64,000 bases of DNA from Atopsyche davidsoni (lineage: Eukaryota; Arthropoda; Insecta; Trichoptera; Hydrobiosidae), in assembly GCA_022113835.1 (NCBI GenBank), contig JAILWY010000029.1, forward strand, positions 630,001 through 694,000. Reading direction: 5' to 3'. Both the position numbers and the translations under genes were made by a program. The notes under the pieces were generated by a model. The model did no database searches, was not told where the DNA came from, and saw only the letters and a list, made by a program, of their open reading frames with translations. Shown here piece after piece: positions 43,504 to 55,810 of this stretch (within the stretch, counting starts at the first letter, position 1; each line of letters starts with the position of its first letter).

Positions 43504-44076
43504 AACGACTCTACGAGCAACAAAGTATTTATCAATGATGATGATGGTGACGTGCACTGTTGTTTTCCTGCAATCTTCAATATTTTTTTGTAATCGATAG
43601 TAATTATCATTTTATTCAAATAAAAAAGCGTTATTTTTCTTGTATTCATACGAAAATTCTTAGAAAAAACAAATTGCTTGTTAATCTACAAATGATCGAG
43701 CAAAATAAAGTTTTTATGACAACAACAAAATAAGTAGCGGAGCGGGGAGATCCCATAGACGTCAGCAAAAATAACCATGACTCCAGCGACAGGGTTCCCA
43801 AAAAAATTATTATTTTAAAATCAACAAACCGCATTTTAAAAAAACACCAGGTTTTTGGATAATTGATTTATACACGAAATTCGATAAAATTAATCGGAAA
43901 ATTTTTTCGTCGTTTCATGAATAAATCAATGACCTCAAGGCTTGTATAATTGGATATGATAAACCGTAGCTTACATTGACCTATGTCCGGCTTTTCTACG
44001 ATTTTTTTTTTTACAAAATTTATAGAAACACCAGGGTAGGTGGTGACACCCATGAAACTTAGCGATTCGCATCGGC

Positions 44077-44449
44077 CAGTGGTCCCCAATCCTTGCCCGC
44101 GGGCACCATGGCGCCCGCCGACCGCTTACGTGTGCCCGCCGCTGTGCGACAACGAAAAAAAAAATTTAAATTTACAATTAAAAAAAAAAAAATATTTAGT
44201 AATTAAACAGAGAAATAAAAGCGAAAATAATTATATTTTTATATCAATAATACTTATATTTTTGGGATTGAATATTTTTTGTGCATTATATGTATTATTG
44301 ACTATAACTAGATAACCACACGAAAACCTTCAAAAGACACGCACTTGCATAACATAACTATAAATATACCTTGAAAAAATAAATGGTACCTGCCGCCCGA
44401 CCGGCATTCTAGAATGTGCTCTTGGGTGCAAAAAGGTTGGGGACCCCTG
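44077..44449. mobile_element. hAT-like element, 373 bp
   Basis: Ends CAGTGGTCCCCAATCC and GGTTGGGGACCCCTG are inverted repeats; flanks GCATCGGC (44069-44076) and GCATAGGC (44450-44457) are an 8-bp duplication with one mismatch. GC-rich ends (GCGGGCACCATGGCGCCCGC) and an AT-rich centre. No transposase. A relative is at 54313-55096. Confidence 0.9.
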
Positions 44450-44879
44450 GCATAGGCTATGAGATAGCTCTTCTGCCATCCCCTCTCGCCCCCGCCCTGC
44501 CTTTGACGGAGTCTAAACGCCGATTTGGATTCTATACTTCCGTTGTCGGAAGCATTATCGGCAGAGACTGTCGCTCCCCTAGTCATAAGGGATGAATCTT
44601 ATAAACTAGCTCGGAACCACTTCCCAGAATTCTATGTATTATAAACTTAAATACAATGCCTTATTTTTATTCTTTCTATGTTTATATGATTTCAGAAAAC
44701 TGTATAAATATATAAATTACAATCCTTTTATATTATTATATCAAATTGTTGATTAATCATCAAGCCAATAAATTCTTATATATTCCAGAGTAACCGTAAA
44801 AAACAGATTCTCTTCTGTGTATTTTAATAGATTTTTTTGTAATGGAGCATATTTTCTATCTCGCTAATCTAATTTTAGC

Positions 44880-45080
44880 TATTGTGTATATGAAGAACAT
44901 CTTTGTAGTACGGTACATCGTCTCATTCGTGTAGAAAAAACCTTTATTACTTCAAGTAATAATCTTACGTACATAAAAGGCGTCATTTTGACATAAGCCG
45001 TAAACAAGTTCCGTGCGCTGTCAAAAAAAAAAGGATATGAGAAACGATTTATGGCTACCAAGTGAGGCCATAGACTTCGG
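44880..45080. repeat. Dispersed repeat family D, copy 1
   Basis: Shares CTGTCAAAAAAAAAA followed by ATGAGAAACGA, and a run of looser similarities (TACGTACATAAA, TAAACAAGTT), with 46860-47110 in the same order. The class is unknown; open frames are not conserved. Confidence 0.35.
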
Positions 45081-45099
45081 AGTTTTTGATCAAATGAGT

Positions 45100-46050
45100 A
45101 AATTAAAAACTTCATAAATGTTTTTTCCTAAATGTCTGACATCAAAAAATTAACAATATGAATTTTAAAATATGGACTTCATTTAAAAGAAGCGCAGTTT
45201 TTTATTTTCTCTTAACAATTTTTTGAAGTATATAGCTATTAAATATATAACATACCTAATGACAAAAAGTATAAATTTGAGCATAAATCTTGCAAATATT
45301 TGTTTGATTTATGTTTCAATTTGATTCCTTATACTTGTGTAAATAATTTGATACCTTCTTCTAAACCAAACAATACAATATATTGAAATTACAATATTAT
45401 TCTTAATAAATAGCACAAAAAAAAAAATCTGAAATAAGCAAAAACGGCAAATGGTTGTTCTTTGGTAATTAATTATATGTTGGAACGTAAAAAAAAATAC
45501 CTAAGGCAGACATTCGAATTTTAATAGTTTTATTTCAACAAATAATTAAATTATAAATTCATTTATTAAAAAAAATGTGTATAACACAAAAGCTTTGTAC
45601 CATAGACAAACGTCACGCAGGCGCAAAATGGCCGCCACGACAGCGAAGTAGGGAGCAAGCCAATAGTGTTGCTAAGTTTTGAAAAAAATACGCCTATGTA
45701 AACTTTTAATATTTTGAGCACGATATGATTTTGACTTAAATTTTACAGTTTCAAGATACAAGATACTGACTAAAAAAACTATTCAAAAATGTATCTAACA
45801 TTAAAAAAAACTGAAAATTTGTAATTTCTGAAAAATATCAAGATTTAAATAATTATTAGTTGGATGTACATGGATTGAAGAAAATTATTACTTATTATTG
45901 TTTTCTTGATAAATATTTATTTTTTAAATCATTTTTAAATCGAAAAATTTCGGTTTTTAAAAATCCTAGAACGAATTCTATAATTATTAATTTATTTTAC
46001 AATAAAAATTAATTATACCAGAATGCTATTTTTTTCCCAAATCACTAGGA
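45100..46050. other. AT-rich non-coding stretch
   Basis: No feature recognised. Confidence 0.55.
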
Positions 46051-46059
46051 AAAAACCGA

Positions 46060-46575
46060 CGCATGGCAACCCCGATATATGAGCACAGAGCACAAGAGGT
46101 GAGCGGCGGTAGTCTGTGGTCGCGCCGTCTTCTGTCTGGGACCTATCGCCTGCCGTCTCCGCCGGGAAGGTCGGATCTTGCGCGCCCCTCACGCCGCCGC
46201 CCTCCGCCAGCACGGGGGCCCGCTCCGAGCCGGCGCGACTCCTCAGAGCGACTCCTCGGCCGTCCGAGAGGCTCCTGAATTCGCCGGTGTTCGCCTCAAT
46301 CGATACCCCAGTCATACATTCCAGCCGCCGACTCAGGCGAGCGCTCCAAACACGTATTGTTGACTGAACGTCGCGTCCTTTTCGGCATTCGAGTGGTTTT
46401 AATAAGAAATGCGATCGTTATATGTGCTTGTGAATATGTTCCCCGACTGTGTCTGAGTGCTTTGATCGAAACGGTGAACGAATCGAGTGGTGTACTATTT
46501 TGAGTATTGTGTATACATACAAAACAAGATGGCGCGTGTTCTTGGAGATGTATCACATCGCCTAGGATAACATGG
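46060..46575 (+). promoter_or_regulatory. GC-rich promoter/5' exon candidate
   Basis: A sharp rise in GC (46080-46290) is followed by moderately GC-rich sequence and ends at ACATG|GTATGTAC (donor-like, 46575). A second donor-like AGAG|GTGAGC lies at 46097. Short frames begin at ATGGCGCGTGTTCTTGGAG but stop within 14 codons, so it would be untranslated leader. Strand is inferred from the donors. No gene can be named. Confidence 0.3.
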
Positions 46576-46604
46576 TATGTACATCCGAATAGCTCTGAAT
46601 ACTG

Positions 46605-46655
46605 ACTAGATAACCACACGAAAACCTTCAAAAGACACGCACTTGCATAACATAA
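46605..46655. repeat. 51-bp exact duplicate of hAT-internal sequence
   Basis: Identical to 44307-44357 (starts ACTAGATAACCACACGAAAA, ends GCACTTGCATAACATAA). The first copy is inside the hAT at 44077-44449; here no hAT ends are present. Confidence 0.9.
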
Positions 46656-46859
46656 ACCTCATTTTCATCTTTCTGTGCTTCAGTGCTGCCTGTAATGTCA
46701 GTTTTTGAGTGCATTCAGGCTCTACTGTCTGCACCGAATACCTGCCTTTCTACCTTGCACACCTTTGAAACCGACATATATCTATACATATTCAGAATGC
46801 CTATCGTTCGGGTAAGCGTTGCATACACATTTATTTATAATAACCAGAATTTCTTCTCA

Positions 46860-47110
46860 ATATAAAAGTCATTGTGTTGAAAAGTTATTATTATGATAAG
46901 CACAATGGTTTACCTGTATTTTTATAAATGAAAAACGCACATACATAAATTTTGGATTACTTAAATACGCAAGTCCATTTTTAACATATAAACCGTGGAT
47001 TTTTCCGTATGAAATAACCAATACATGTGTTTCTGCTTTCCAGACACTGTCAAAAAAAAAAAAAAAAAAACTATGAAACGAACAATGCATTCATACCTGA
47101 GGTTTTGCCA
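46860..47110. repeat. Dispersed repeat family D, copy 2
   Basis: Similar in order to 44880-45080, including CACTGTCAAAAAAAAAA and CTATGAAACGAACAATG. A weak match by eye. Confidence 0.35.
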
Positions 47111-47119
47111 CACATACTC

Positions 47120-47540
47120 TAGATTTTTTTTTAACAAACGTGCTAAATACATTAAGTATATAATCTCTATACCCTATTCAGCATTTGGGCCGTGTGTTTT
47201 TCTTTGTTAACATCTTTCTTACACGGCTCCCTGAAACATTTCAAAGCTTCAGCCTCCGCAATCACTGTAAAAGCTCATCACACATAGTGCCATGTACGCC
47301 ATTACATATATATATTTTTTAGAATGAGCTTCCTTTCACTTGGGATGATTTAATCGTTAATTCAGAGAATTTCACCGTGTTTTTTTTTTATCAGAGTGAC
47401 GAGTTGAATATTCAATTAATAAATATTCCAAAAATACTATTTCATGCTGAAATGAGTCGAGATTGTTTGCGAGTATTCAAATGCTCCACTCCCATGGGTA
47501 AAGCGTGTGTAACGGTGAAATCGTGACCACACGGTGAAGT
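47120..47540. other. Non-coding stretch
   Basis: No feature recognised. Confidence 0.5.
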
Positions 47541-47559
47541 TCCCCATGACCACAGCGTT

Positions 47560-47640
47560 TGAAAGGACCAACACCGATAGCCGAGGGGTGTAGGTTCGAA
47601 TCCTTCCCATGAACTAGAAAATATTTTTGAGGCTTCTTTT
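47560..47640 (+). repeat. tRNA-like SINE head
   Basis: AACACCGATAGCCGAGGGGT then GTAGGTTCGAATCCTTCCC, a perfect B box GGTTCGAATCC, followed by a short AT tail TAGAAAATATTTTTGAGG. The A-box half is poor, so this is a pol III-derived repeat, not a tRNA. Confidence 0.5.
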
Positions 47641-47649
47641 TGTCATCTT

Positions 47650-48290
47650 CATCATGTCAATTCCTGTAATACAAATCTATGACGGTAAATCCAAGAAATA
47701 TTTTGTGATTGAGTATGCGTGTTTTATTTTTATTGTCTGAAACTATATTGGGGATCTTTAAGGCATACCGTAGTAAGTTTGTATGCTCTGCATGTTCATT
47801 TGCTCCAAGGAGGTATTGCTCTTACTAATTTAGGTATTAAAATCTTTTTAAGCTTAATCTTCATAATGCATTTGGTTTTTTTAAATAATTTGCATGGAGT
47901 TGGTGACTTTTTATCTAAGAAAGTTAATCTACCGTATTTCTATTTAAAAAAATCATTTACGTAGTATGTATTTTATGATAAGCGATATTACAATCTACGA
48001 ACATTAAACTTTTCGGCAGCATACACATTTATCGTCATGATGATGTTTTCAAATGACTTCTCATAAGTCTCAAAATCAGTTGCTTTTCGACACTTGTGCT
48101 AACTCATTCAAGAGATTCATTGTGATAAATTAAATAAATGCGGCCGATCAGCCTGATGTCTGGAGATTGTGATAATGGTATCTTTGATGAGAATGGCGTT
48201 CCAGGAATTGAAAATTAACGCACGCAGTTCTATTCTATGGTTGTACAATTGAACTCGTGAAATGCGTAGATCACTTATAAAATATTTAAA
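47650..48290. other. Non-coding stretch
   Basis: No feature recognised; the 81-codon plus frame at 47719-47964 is unsupported. Confidence 0.45.
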
Positions 48291-48297
48291 ATTTAAA

Positions 48298-48345
48298 TGA
48301 AGATGGCTCAAGTACTGAGGCCGAAACGTCGGATTTAAAATCAAA
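48298..48345 (+). repeat. Retroelement-like hairpin motif
   Basis: AATGAAGATGGCTCAAGTAC, TGAGGCCGAAACGTCGGATT: stem GGCTCAAGTACTGAGGCC with the TGAAGATG...GAAACGTCG frame shared with 49505-49545 and 33815-33860. Confidence 0.5.
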
Positions 48346-48489
48346 ATAAATTGACGAAGTTTTAACACCCAAGAAACTTGTGTCATTAAACTGCGAACAA
48401 GTAATACATTTTTTACAGATATCAGACTGTACGCAAGCATAATTTTAACAGCTAGTCTTTCACACGGGCTATTCACTATTTATGTATTT

Positions 48490-48900
48490 CGTAATGTAAA
48501 CAAATTTATAAATTACCATTTATCGCAATCAGCCGAGGTGCTTTATGAGATATGTGCGTGAGTGCCGCGCGATGGCTGTAGATTGCGATAAAATAATTAA
48601 AAGTACATTTTCACATGTTGGATAAGTTTAAAAACCATTTCCCCGTAATCCGCCATCGCACGCGCGTTTCAGCCTTCTTTCGGGCGGATCACGAATATCG
48701 AGGCTGCTCGATTCTCTAAATCGCTAATTACATCGACGCTATCTATTCGGTATAAAGTTTAAACTATGAAATGGATAATCCCGCGGGCGGATCGCTTGAT
48801 TTATCGCCGCGGATTCGCTTCTGCTGACACGGGGATCGCGTGCGATAGTCAACCGACGGCACCCATACCCACCTTGTGACCTTATTATCCGACAGATGTA
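48490..48900. promoter_or_regulatory. Non-repetitive region rich in homeodomain-like sites
   Basis: Unlike its surroundings it lacks low-complexity runs and alternates AT words (ATAAAATAATTA, CGCTAATTACATCGA) with GC words (CCCGCGGGCGGATCGC). GCGATAAA/TTATCGC occurs more than once in both orientations. It reads like an insect enhancer or conserved intron, but no comparison was possible. Confidence 0.25.
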
Positions 48901-49504
48901 TTGATATACCGTCGAAAAGCATATTTACACTGTATTAAATATTGTTACTATAAGACCTATCCACACACAATGCGCATACCTTTTCTTCGAATATCTAAAA
49001 GAAAAAAAATGAACATACCAACTCTTCTTCCATTTATTACAGTCTTGCCTTTAAAACGTGAATTAACTGATACCGACTGACATTGATAGTATATGAATGA
49101 CATTTGTTGTTTTTGAAATTTGTATTTATATTTTTATAATGTCAAAACTCAAACATGTCAATTTCGGAGACATGACATCGTCGTATTCGACGAGCGATAA
49201 GATTATCTCCACTACATTGGTATGAAGCTCGTAAATATGCAAACCCCGATTGTATGCGGCGACTCATCAACCTGCCACCACATCCTCGACGTCATAAATG
49301 GTTTTAGTGTTTCAGCAAATGGTTATAATTACTTGCGTACCGAGGGCACCTAATTCATCAACTAACCAAAGGTAGGCACCCTCATCGAATAGTGCGGTTT
49401 GTAGGCTCTCTGGGATGTCTACCGCTCGGTCAAGCTAGAGCAAGCAATTAAGTATTGGTAAGCCTTAACTACCTTGTAAGTTGTAAAAACATACAATTTT
49501 CATT

Positions 49505-49545
49505 GATTCAACGTTTCGGTCCCGGTACTGGAGGCATCTTCAAGA
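49505..49545 (-). repeat. Retroelement-like hairpin motif
   Basis: The reverse strand reads TTGAAGATGCCTCCAGTACC, GGGACCGAAACGTTGAATC. Same layout as 48298-48345. Confidence 0.5.
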
Positions 49546-49599
49546 ATTTCTCACTCCAGTACAGTAACTGAGTATCTATAATATCAAACGGCCGCCAAA

Positions 49600-50390
49600 A
49601 TCACACACTCAATTTGCGTTTATTATTTTAACGAATAAAACTGATTGGTCAGATTTAAAAATAATTGCACTCCATTAGTGTGTATCAATGTGATGAGTAA
49701 CTTAATTGCTTATTAAAGGTTCTTTAATATATTTCTTGAATAAAACTGCTTTCTCAGATCTGAATCTGAATTGCCCAACATCATCACCGAGTTGTCCTCA
49801 ATGGACGCTTTCGCAACGTTTGTTTGTCTAATAATTATGGACGTGTTTTTGATAATAATTGTATTGTGTGAAATGTCGCCGACGCCGTGATTTTTAAATA
49901 TTTACACGATGAGTCGTGTGCCGAGGAATCCACAGACACCATGGGCCTGTCATTGTAGCTTAGTCACCATGGCTGAACATGCAGCCGAAGTGTAATTGAG
50001 TTACCTGCGAACTCATTAACTCAGGTAGAAACAATCATTCATCGTGCCGCACTCGCAGTCGGGTCTATTTGTGCGGGTCATAAAAGCGATATTTCGTTTT
50101 ATCGACTATAACTATTAATAAATGTGTAATAGTTATATTTTTATTGAAGTAGTACAATGGCGATATTGGTGTACAATATTCGATTATCCGTATCGGTCTC
50201 ACAGCAGATCATATTTAATAATTGATCACATTCATGTATATAATATATCAAGTCTGATTCTTTCTGATACACAGCGTAAAAGCGCACTACACACGCCGCT
50301 ACACAACAAATAGCTATCGGCCCTTTTTTTTTTCTTTCGATAAAACACACATGAGGGTTCATTTTTGTTAGATTTTTATGGTCAGTGACA
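49600..50390. other. Non-coding stretch
   Basis: No repeat family or exon recognised. Confidence 0.45.
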
Positions 50391-50399
50391 ATTTGTTGT

Positions 50400-50455
50400 T
50401 GCGTGTGTAGTCTCCCCCCGAGTCCGCCGCCATGTCGGCCTCTCCACCCGGAACG
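50400..50455 (+). other. Weak start-exon candidate
   Basis: CCGCCGCCATGTCGGCCTCT gives an ATG in strong context; eight codons (MSASPPGT) run to ACG|GTACGA, donor-like. Too short to assign. Confidence 0.15.
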
Positions 50456-50569
50456 GTACGATTTTTATGGAACTAATAAATTCATTAACCTTTCGCGGAC
50501 CGCGCAAAATGTCCATCGGTCCCGCGGGGTTCTCATACAAATTAATATATATGTTCAATATTACTAGTC

Positions 50570-53500
50570 CTCCACATTAGCTTGGCTTCACGTCTGTATA
50601 TATATATTTTTTTTTTCTGGCTGAACGTCGGCCACGTCCGAGGCTTCTTGTACTGTGTATATCCGATAGCGGCGGCCGACTTTATTGTCATAGACAGGGT
50701 TCAATATTTGAGGATAGGCAATGTACATATTACATCATAGATAATATTTATGATATAACCGTATATCTTGCGGTTTCTATTAGTCAAGTACTTATTTCAT
50801 GCGGAATGTGTGTATACACCTTTAATTTATTGTTAATATCGAATCTATTGCTCTGTTCTAATAAAGGCAACTCATCAAATATTGAAATTCCTCAGACTTA
50901 TCGGTTTTACGCGTGCAAATAACGTTTCAAACACGATTATAGGTTATAGATAGATAAACAGTACGCCGCGATTAATTTAGAATAATTACAAGCAATTATT
51001 TTCATTACGTATTAAACAACCCAATTAAATTACATAAATTTCTTATTGAAAAAAAAAACGTGTGTATGTAGCAGTAGTGCTAGTAAAATATTGTTTTGAA
51101 TTCTCGAATGATGTTATGAGACACGCGGGTCATGCATTGCTTGCATCAACCATTCTTGGCTATTTTTTACAGCATAGCTGCACTTTTCTTTGGAGGACCC
51201 CAGTCATGGTTATTATAGGGTGGCTGCAGTGTCTTTGCTTCGATAGTCTTCCTCATAGTGATCTATATCGACCTGCATGAGATGTAAATAAGTCATCATC
51301 AAAACTATGCCCCAAATATCATAACACTTCTAACACAGATTGATTAAAATGGTGTAAGTGTGTACCTGCTCGCTTGGTGATTGCAGTAGGTAGAATAAAA
51401 ATTCACGTTAAAACTTTCCATAAGACCCCCACTCTTCAGTGAACCCTATAAAAGTGAAAATCTCTGCGACAGTTGTAAAAATTCAATGTAAGGAGGCAGG
51501 GGGTCCGCGGGACAAAAAAGCTTGAGGACATCTGTTTGAGATGTTTATCTCCGGTCAGTCTTCGTCTAGTTGTTTCTTGTAGATGGCTATCGTGGATGGC
51601 GTTTAGTAAGCAAATTTATTCCGCCTTGCATGAGCGCTCGCCGCCGCTTATGGCCGATTATCCGAATATTTTGTGAATTTCTAAGTTTTTTTTATTCCGC
51701 CCGGCCTGCGCTGGGATGTGTTAATTATTGATATTTTCCGTGATATGTTAATGCCGCTGCGTTTAATAATGGAAATCGATAATTATTCTTGTTTTAATAA
51801 TTTTGTATGTCTTCATTAGGCGGGCTGAATTTTAATAGTGGCATTTTGGGATTGTATGGGCTGGTTGAAGCTTTTACATAAAATAAGTATCGTCACAAGG
51901 TTTAATATAGTCAGTGGCGTGCGGTAACTACAGAAGCTTAAATTAATTTATAATAGTAATAAAATGGGTCGTATTAATAGATTTCTTTAAAAACTAAAAC
52001 TTTAAAACGTGTTATATTTATATAGTTTTTAAATACCTGTGTGGGTTATACGTACATTCTGTGAATTTAACTATCATTAAATACAATAATATAATAATTG
52101 GGTTTATTTAATATATAAAAAAAAATTGCCAAGTAAACCATAGCTTTTTATAATTTAAACATCAAAATTAATTAAATAGTATTTGTGGGTGTTCTAGAAT
52201 TGTATATTTTAATTATCGCTTTAGAAACTGTCTTTGAAATGACACCACAGAAACTCTCGTTTGTAAAAAGTGATATTTGTTGTTTTGACATATTTAGTGT
52301 TGTAATAGCTTGGGAATATCGTTTTAAATGTAAATTGTTCTTATGAATACATTTCTATGTTATAGCATTATTTTAAAATGGGTATTTTGAATTACATTAA
52401 AATTTTAACTTTAAATAACAATTTTTTTAAAATGTATTAGTTTTATAACATATCTTAGTTAAAAGACATGTAATCAAAACGTCGCGGACGCACTGTCTGA
52501 TATTAAACTATTGTAAAAATTATACTGCAAACAATGCCATCATATTAATAATCCAACTCTAAAATCGCATCATAAACGAAAATGGCCGTAATCTTCTAGC
52601 CGTTCGGCTATTCATATTTGTTGTTTGGCTCATATACGGGGTCAAAAGCTCTTTGCCTTTTTGAATAGACAGCGTAGAAGCCGTCCCCTTAATGCTTTCG
52701 TACAAAACTAAGTTTATGGACGTGCCCCCCCCTATTCCCAGCTAACTCCCGAGGTATAAGCGAGTAACACAATAGTTAGCGAGCCGAGCGGATACTCTCG
52801 GGTTACCCACCCCGCTTTTAGCCCCGCTTCCTGTCTCAGCGCAATTCTTCTCCGCGCACCTACTCCACTTCTACTACTCTGAAAGACCACCGCACGCTGG
52901 CGTAGAGTAGAGCGCAGAGCAAACACTCGCGTGTTACCGATATAAACACGGAATAGCGCGGGTCACATCTGTTTATTGTTCTAGATTCATCGAAATATAA
53001 ATTTACATTCCCAGAATATATATATATGTTTTATTTTAGCCTCAGAACGAGCGTGGTACAGTACAGTTAATGTGTGTGAAAGAACGTGTGTATATTTTTT
53101 ATATAATAATCCCTCAATGGAAAGGTAAATAAAATTTTATTTATTTCAAAGTTTTTTAACAATACAACATAAAAGGTGGCAGATAAAGCAGAAAGATGTT
53201 TTTTTTTTTTTTGTTTCTATATCATTCTTTCAAAAAAATATCACATCTCAAAATATACCATGTAGATCAGAGACTCGCGCGCTCCTCCGACGAGAGAGGG
53301 GGTTCGGATGATTGAATATTCAAAATGAAAAGTCTTTGGCTATCGAAACGAATAATTTGGATTAATATACGTATTTATTTTTCAGTAATTCACGATAAAA
53401 ATATGAATAACGCAAATGGGCGCCGTGAGCAGTACGAGATTAGGCAATCTGAAAAAAACTTATAACAGGCTGCCATATTCATAGTGTGGATACGAAGCCC

Positions 53501-54300
53501 ACACTTATCGTGTACCATCATTTTCGATAAATAGTATTGGCTGCATTCCGATTTATGAAGGGTTAGTCGTTATTCTGACTGATACAATGATGTCACGAGC
53601 CGCCCTTGTTCCCGAGTGTCGAGTGCCACTCGCTTTATCGAAGTATTGAACAGTGGCGTGCTCTCCGTGTAACCAATAAAGCATTGGTTTTATTTTTAGT
53701 AAAATCGAAATTTTTCATATGATATGTCGGTGTTTCGTGTAGGAAGTGTTTATTGTAAAATATGATCCCATAAGGCTGTATGTGAAAAGAATGCAGATTT
53801 ATAAAAAAAATTGATTTACTCGAATGCTATTCTTGATCCTCGCGGTCAGTATGCTTTGCGGAAGCGAAGCTGGCAACATCTTCATTACCGTCTGAATCAA
53901 TTCCAATACAAAACAAACTTGCGCTCGAAGCTTCTAGATCCATCAACGCGTGAGCAAATGTTGTGGTCTTCGCGCGTGCTGTTGACGTTGCCGCCCTCGG
54001 AGCCGCCAGGGTCTGGCTGCACCCCCCGTCGTCCTCTGCTGGATCGAGACAGCCTGACCGCGAACTCGATTAAGTTTTTCACTATACAATGCGTCACCTG
54101 ACAATTTAAAAGATAATTACGACATATAACAACGCCATGAAGCGCTTGAGTAATTTCCAGCAAATAATATGGAATTAGTGTCTATTAGTTCTTATTTATG
54201 TTGTGTAATTTTTTTAACTGAAGTAGATGTTCTTTATTATATTTTTGGTGTCGCATATGGCCGGTTACCGTTGTGTCCTGCGTACGTATCCAGTCTTAAT
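50570..54300. other. Long non-coding region without recognised genes
   Basis: Includes a GC-richer patch at 52740-52930 and several non-repetitive blocks (51600-51900). No splice-supported exon, transposase or RNA gene seen. Open frames up to about 96 codons (53811-54101) carry no domain. Confidence 0.45.
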
Positions 54301-54312
54301 AATCCACTAGGG

Positions 54313-55096
54313 CGGTGGTCCCCAACCCTGTGCCCGCGGGCGTCACGGCGCCCGCCGGCCATTTTCCGTGTGCTCGCCACTGTCCGACCACAGTAAAAAA
54401 AATATTTAACGATTTTTGCCTTTAGGATTCTCGAAATAAATCTACTTCTAATAGCTAGTAACAATTAAATGCAGGAAACTCTTTCTTACGTGCCGCAAAA
54501 AAAATCGGAAGTGTATCTTTGATTTTCCATCTGTCTCTCAGTCAACTCGTGCCGAACCCATTTTCCTTCCGTTTGATTTTTTTCCCATGGTATGTGAACG
54601 TTTGAAAATACCTTGGCGAGACACGTTTAATGCCTCCGTAAGTTGATGTTGTGTTTGCGTATCATCTTCATCCAATATCGCTTACAGATTGGCGTCCTTA
54701 GTGTCGAAATCGCCACTTCTGAAGCGTTTAAACCAATTTTCACAGGAATTTTTCGATGGAGCATATTTTCCATAGGCCTTCTCAAGAAAACGACGTACTT
54801 CAGCTGCATTTTTTTTCAAGTTAAAGCAGAAAAGCAAAATTGTCTGAAAATGCTGTTTTTTCGGCACTAAACTCGACATCGAAATTGTGTTGGTAGCTTA
54901 TTGATGACTGATGTCTACTATAAAATTACACATGTTTAGAATTGTCTAGCGTCGTTAGCGCCATCTATGTGTGAAAGGCACAAAAATATAGTATAGTATT
55001 TTTTTTTTTTTGCCGGCTTTTGTGAATAAATGGTGCCCGCCGCCCGACCGGCATTCTGAAATGTGCTCTTGGGTACAAAAAGGTTGGGGACCCCTG
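54313..55096. mobile_element. hAT-like element, 784 bp, with a nested mariner fragment
   Basis: Ends CGGTGGTCCCCAACCC and GGTTGGGGACCCCTG; flanked by a perfect 8-bp duplication CACTAGGG (54305-54312 and 55097-55104). The outer parts match the 373-bp element at 44077; the middle (about 54410-55015) is replaced by a mariner remnant. Confidence 0.92.
54420..54879 (-). pseudogene. Mariner transposase N-terminal half, nested in hAT
   Basis: Read on the minus strand: MSSLVPKKQHFQTILLFCFN, NWFKRFRSGDFDTKDANL (first helix-turn-helix), stop, then AILDEDDTQTQHQLTEALNV (second HTH), a frameshift in an A run, KNQTEGKWVRHELTERQMEN (WVPHEL-type linker), RKSFLHLIVTSY and IYFENPKGKN. The TGDEKW motif that holds the first catalytic Asp is mutated. 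Similar to Mos1/mauritiana-type mariners. The 3' half is absent. Confidence 0.85.
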
Positions 55097-55129
55097 CACT
55101 AGGGAAACAAGGTCGCAGAATGCGATCAC

Positions 55130-55430
55130 TGTCTTTCACGCTTCAAAGGCAATGGCTTCACTGCATTCATTCGTCCACTCGCTGAAATCAATTTGAATTT
55201 GACTTGTCACTCCACTCGAGCCTTCCTCGAAGCGCCCACGCCGGCGAGGAGAAGCGCGAGCAGCTCCGGGGCCGCCCCGCCTAAACGCTGCCCCGGCGTG
55301 TGTAATCATCGCCCATAAAGCGACCCACGGCCAGGGGGGGCGTCCCCACTGTCTCCGAGGCAAGGGCCAAAACGAAATATTCAACCAAATCACACGAATT
55401 GCCACTCTAAAATACATAGTTCATGTTGAT
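55130..55430. other. GC-rich segment without gene support
   Basis: CpG-rich between 55210 and 55370; a 93-codon minus-strand frame covers it but has no domain or splice evidence. Confidence 0.35.
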
Positions 55431-55556
55431 ATTCTAAATATTAAATCAGTCGCCACTGATTGCGACTTTGCGTATTTATAATATTTGTACAGTGTCCTAA
55501 TTACATAAAATACTGTATTTGTAGTCTCAAGTCGAAAATGTTTAAGTGGTAAGGTG

Positions 55557-55810
55557 GTCGATCGGATGGGTAATGGAGTAGTAGATTTGGAATGATTGTG
55601 GAAGGACGAGGTAGGGAGGCTTCTGCTATTGTTTCTACAGAAGTTTTAGATCTAAACGCATGGGCTTTGTAAGGAAATGATTATATAATATGATAATGTT
55701 ATTGGGCAGCAGGAATACGCAAAACTTTCTTTCAGTGTAAAAGGTCCCGGTGACCCACTAAACTATATGGTCGCCAACCTCCTCTTAAGAGAGGTATCCA
55801 AAGAAGGTCA
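55557..55810 (+). repeat. Dispersed repeat family A, near-complete copy
   Basis: GGTAATGGAGTAGTAGATTT, GATTGTGGAAGGACGAGG, GCTTCTGCTATTGTTTCTAC, TTATTGGGCAGCAGGAATAC, GTGACCCACTAAACTA, TATGGTCGCCAACCTCCTCT and AGGTATCCAAAGAAG in family order. Confidence 0.75.
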
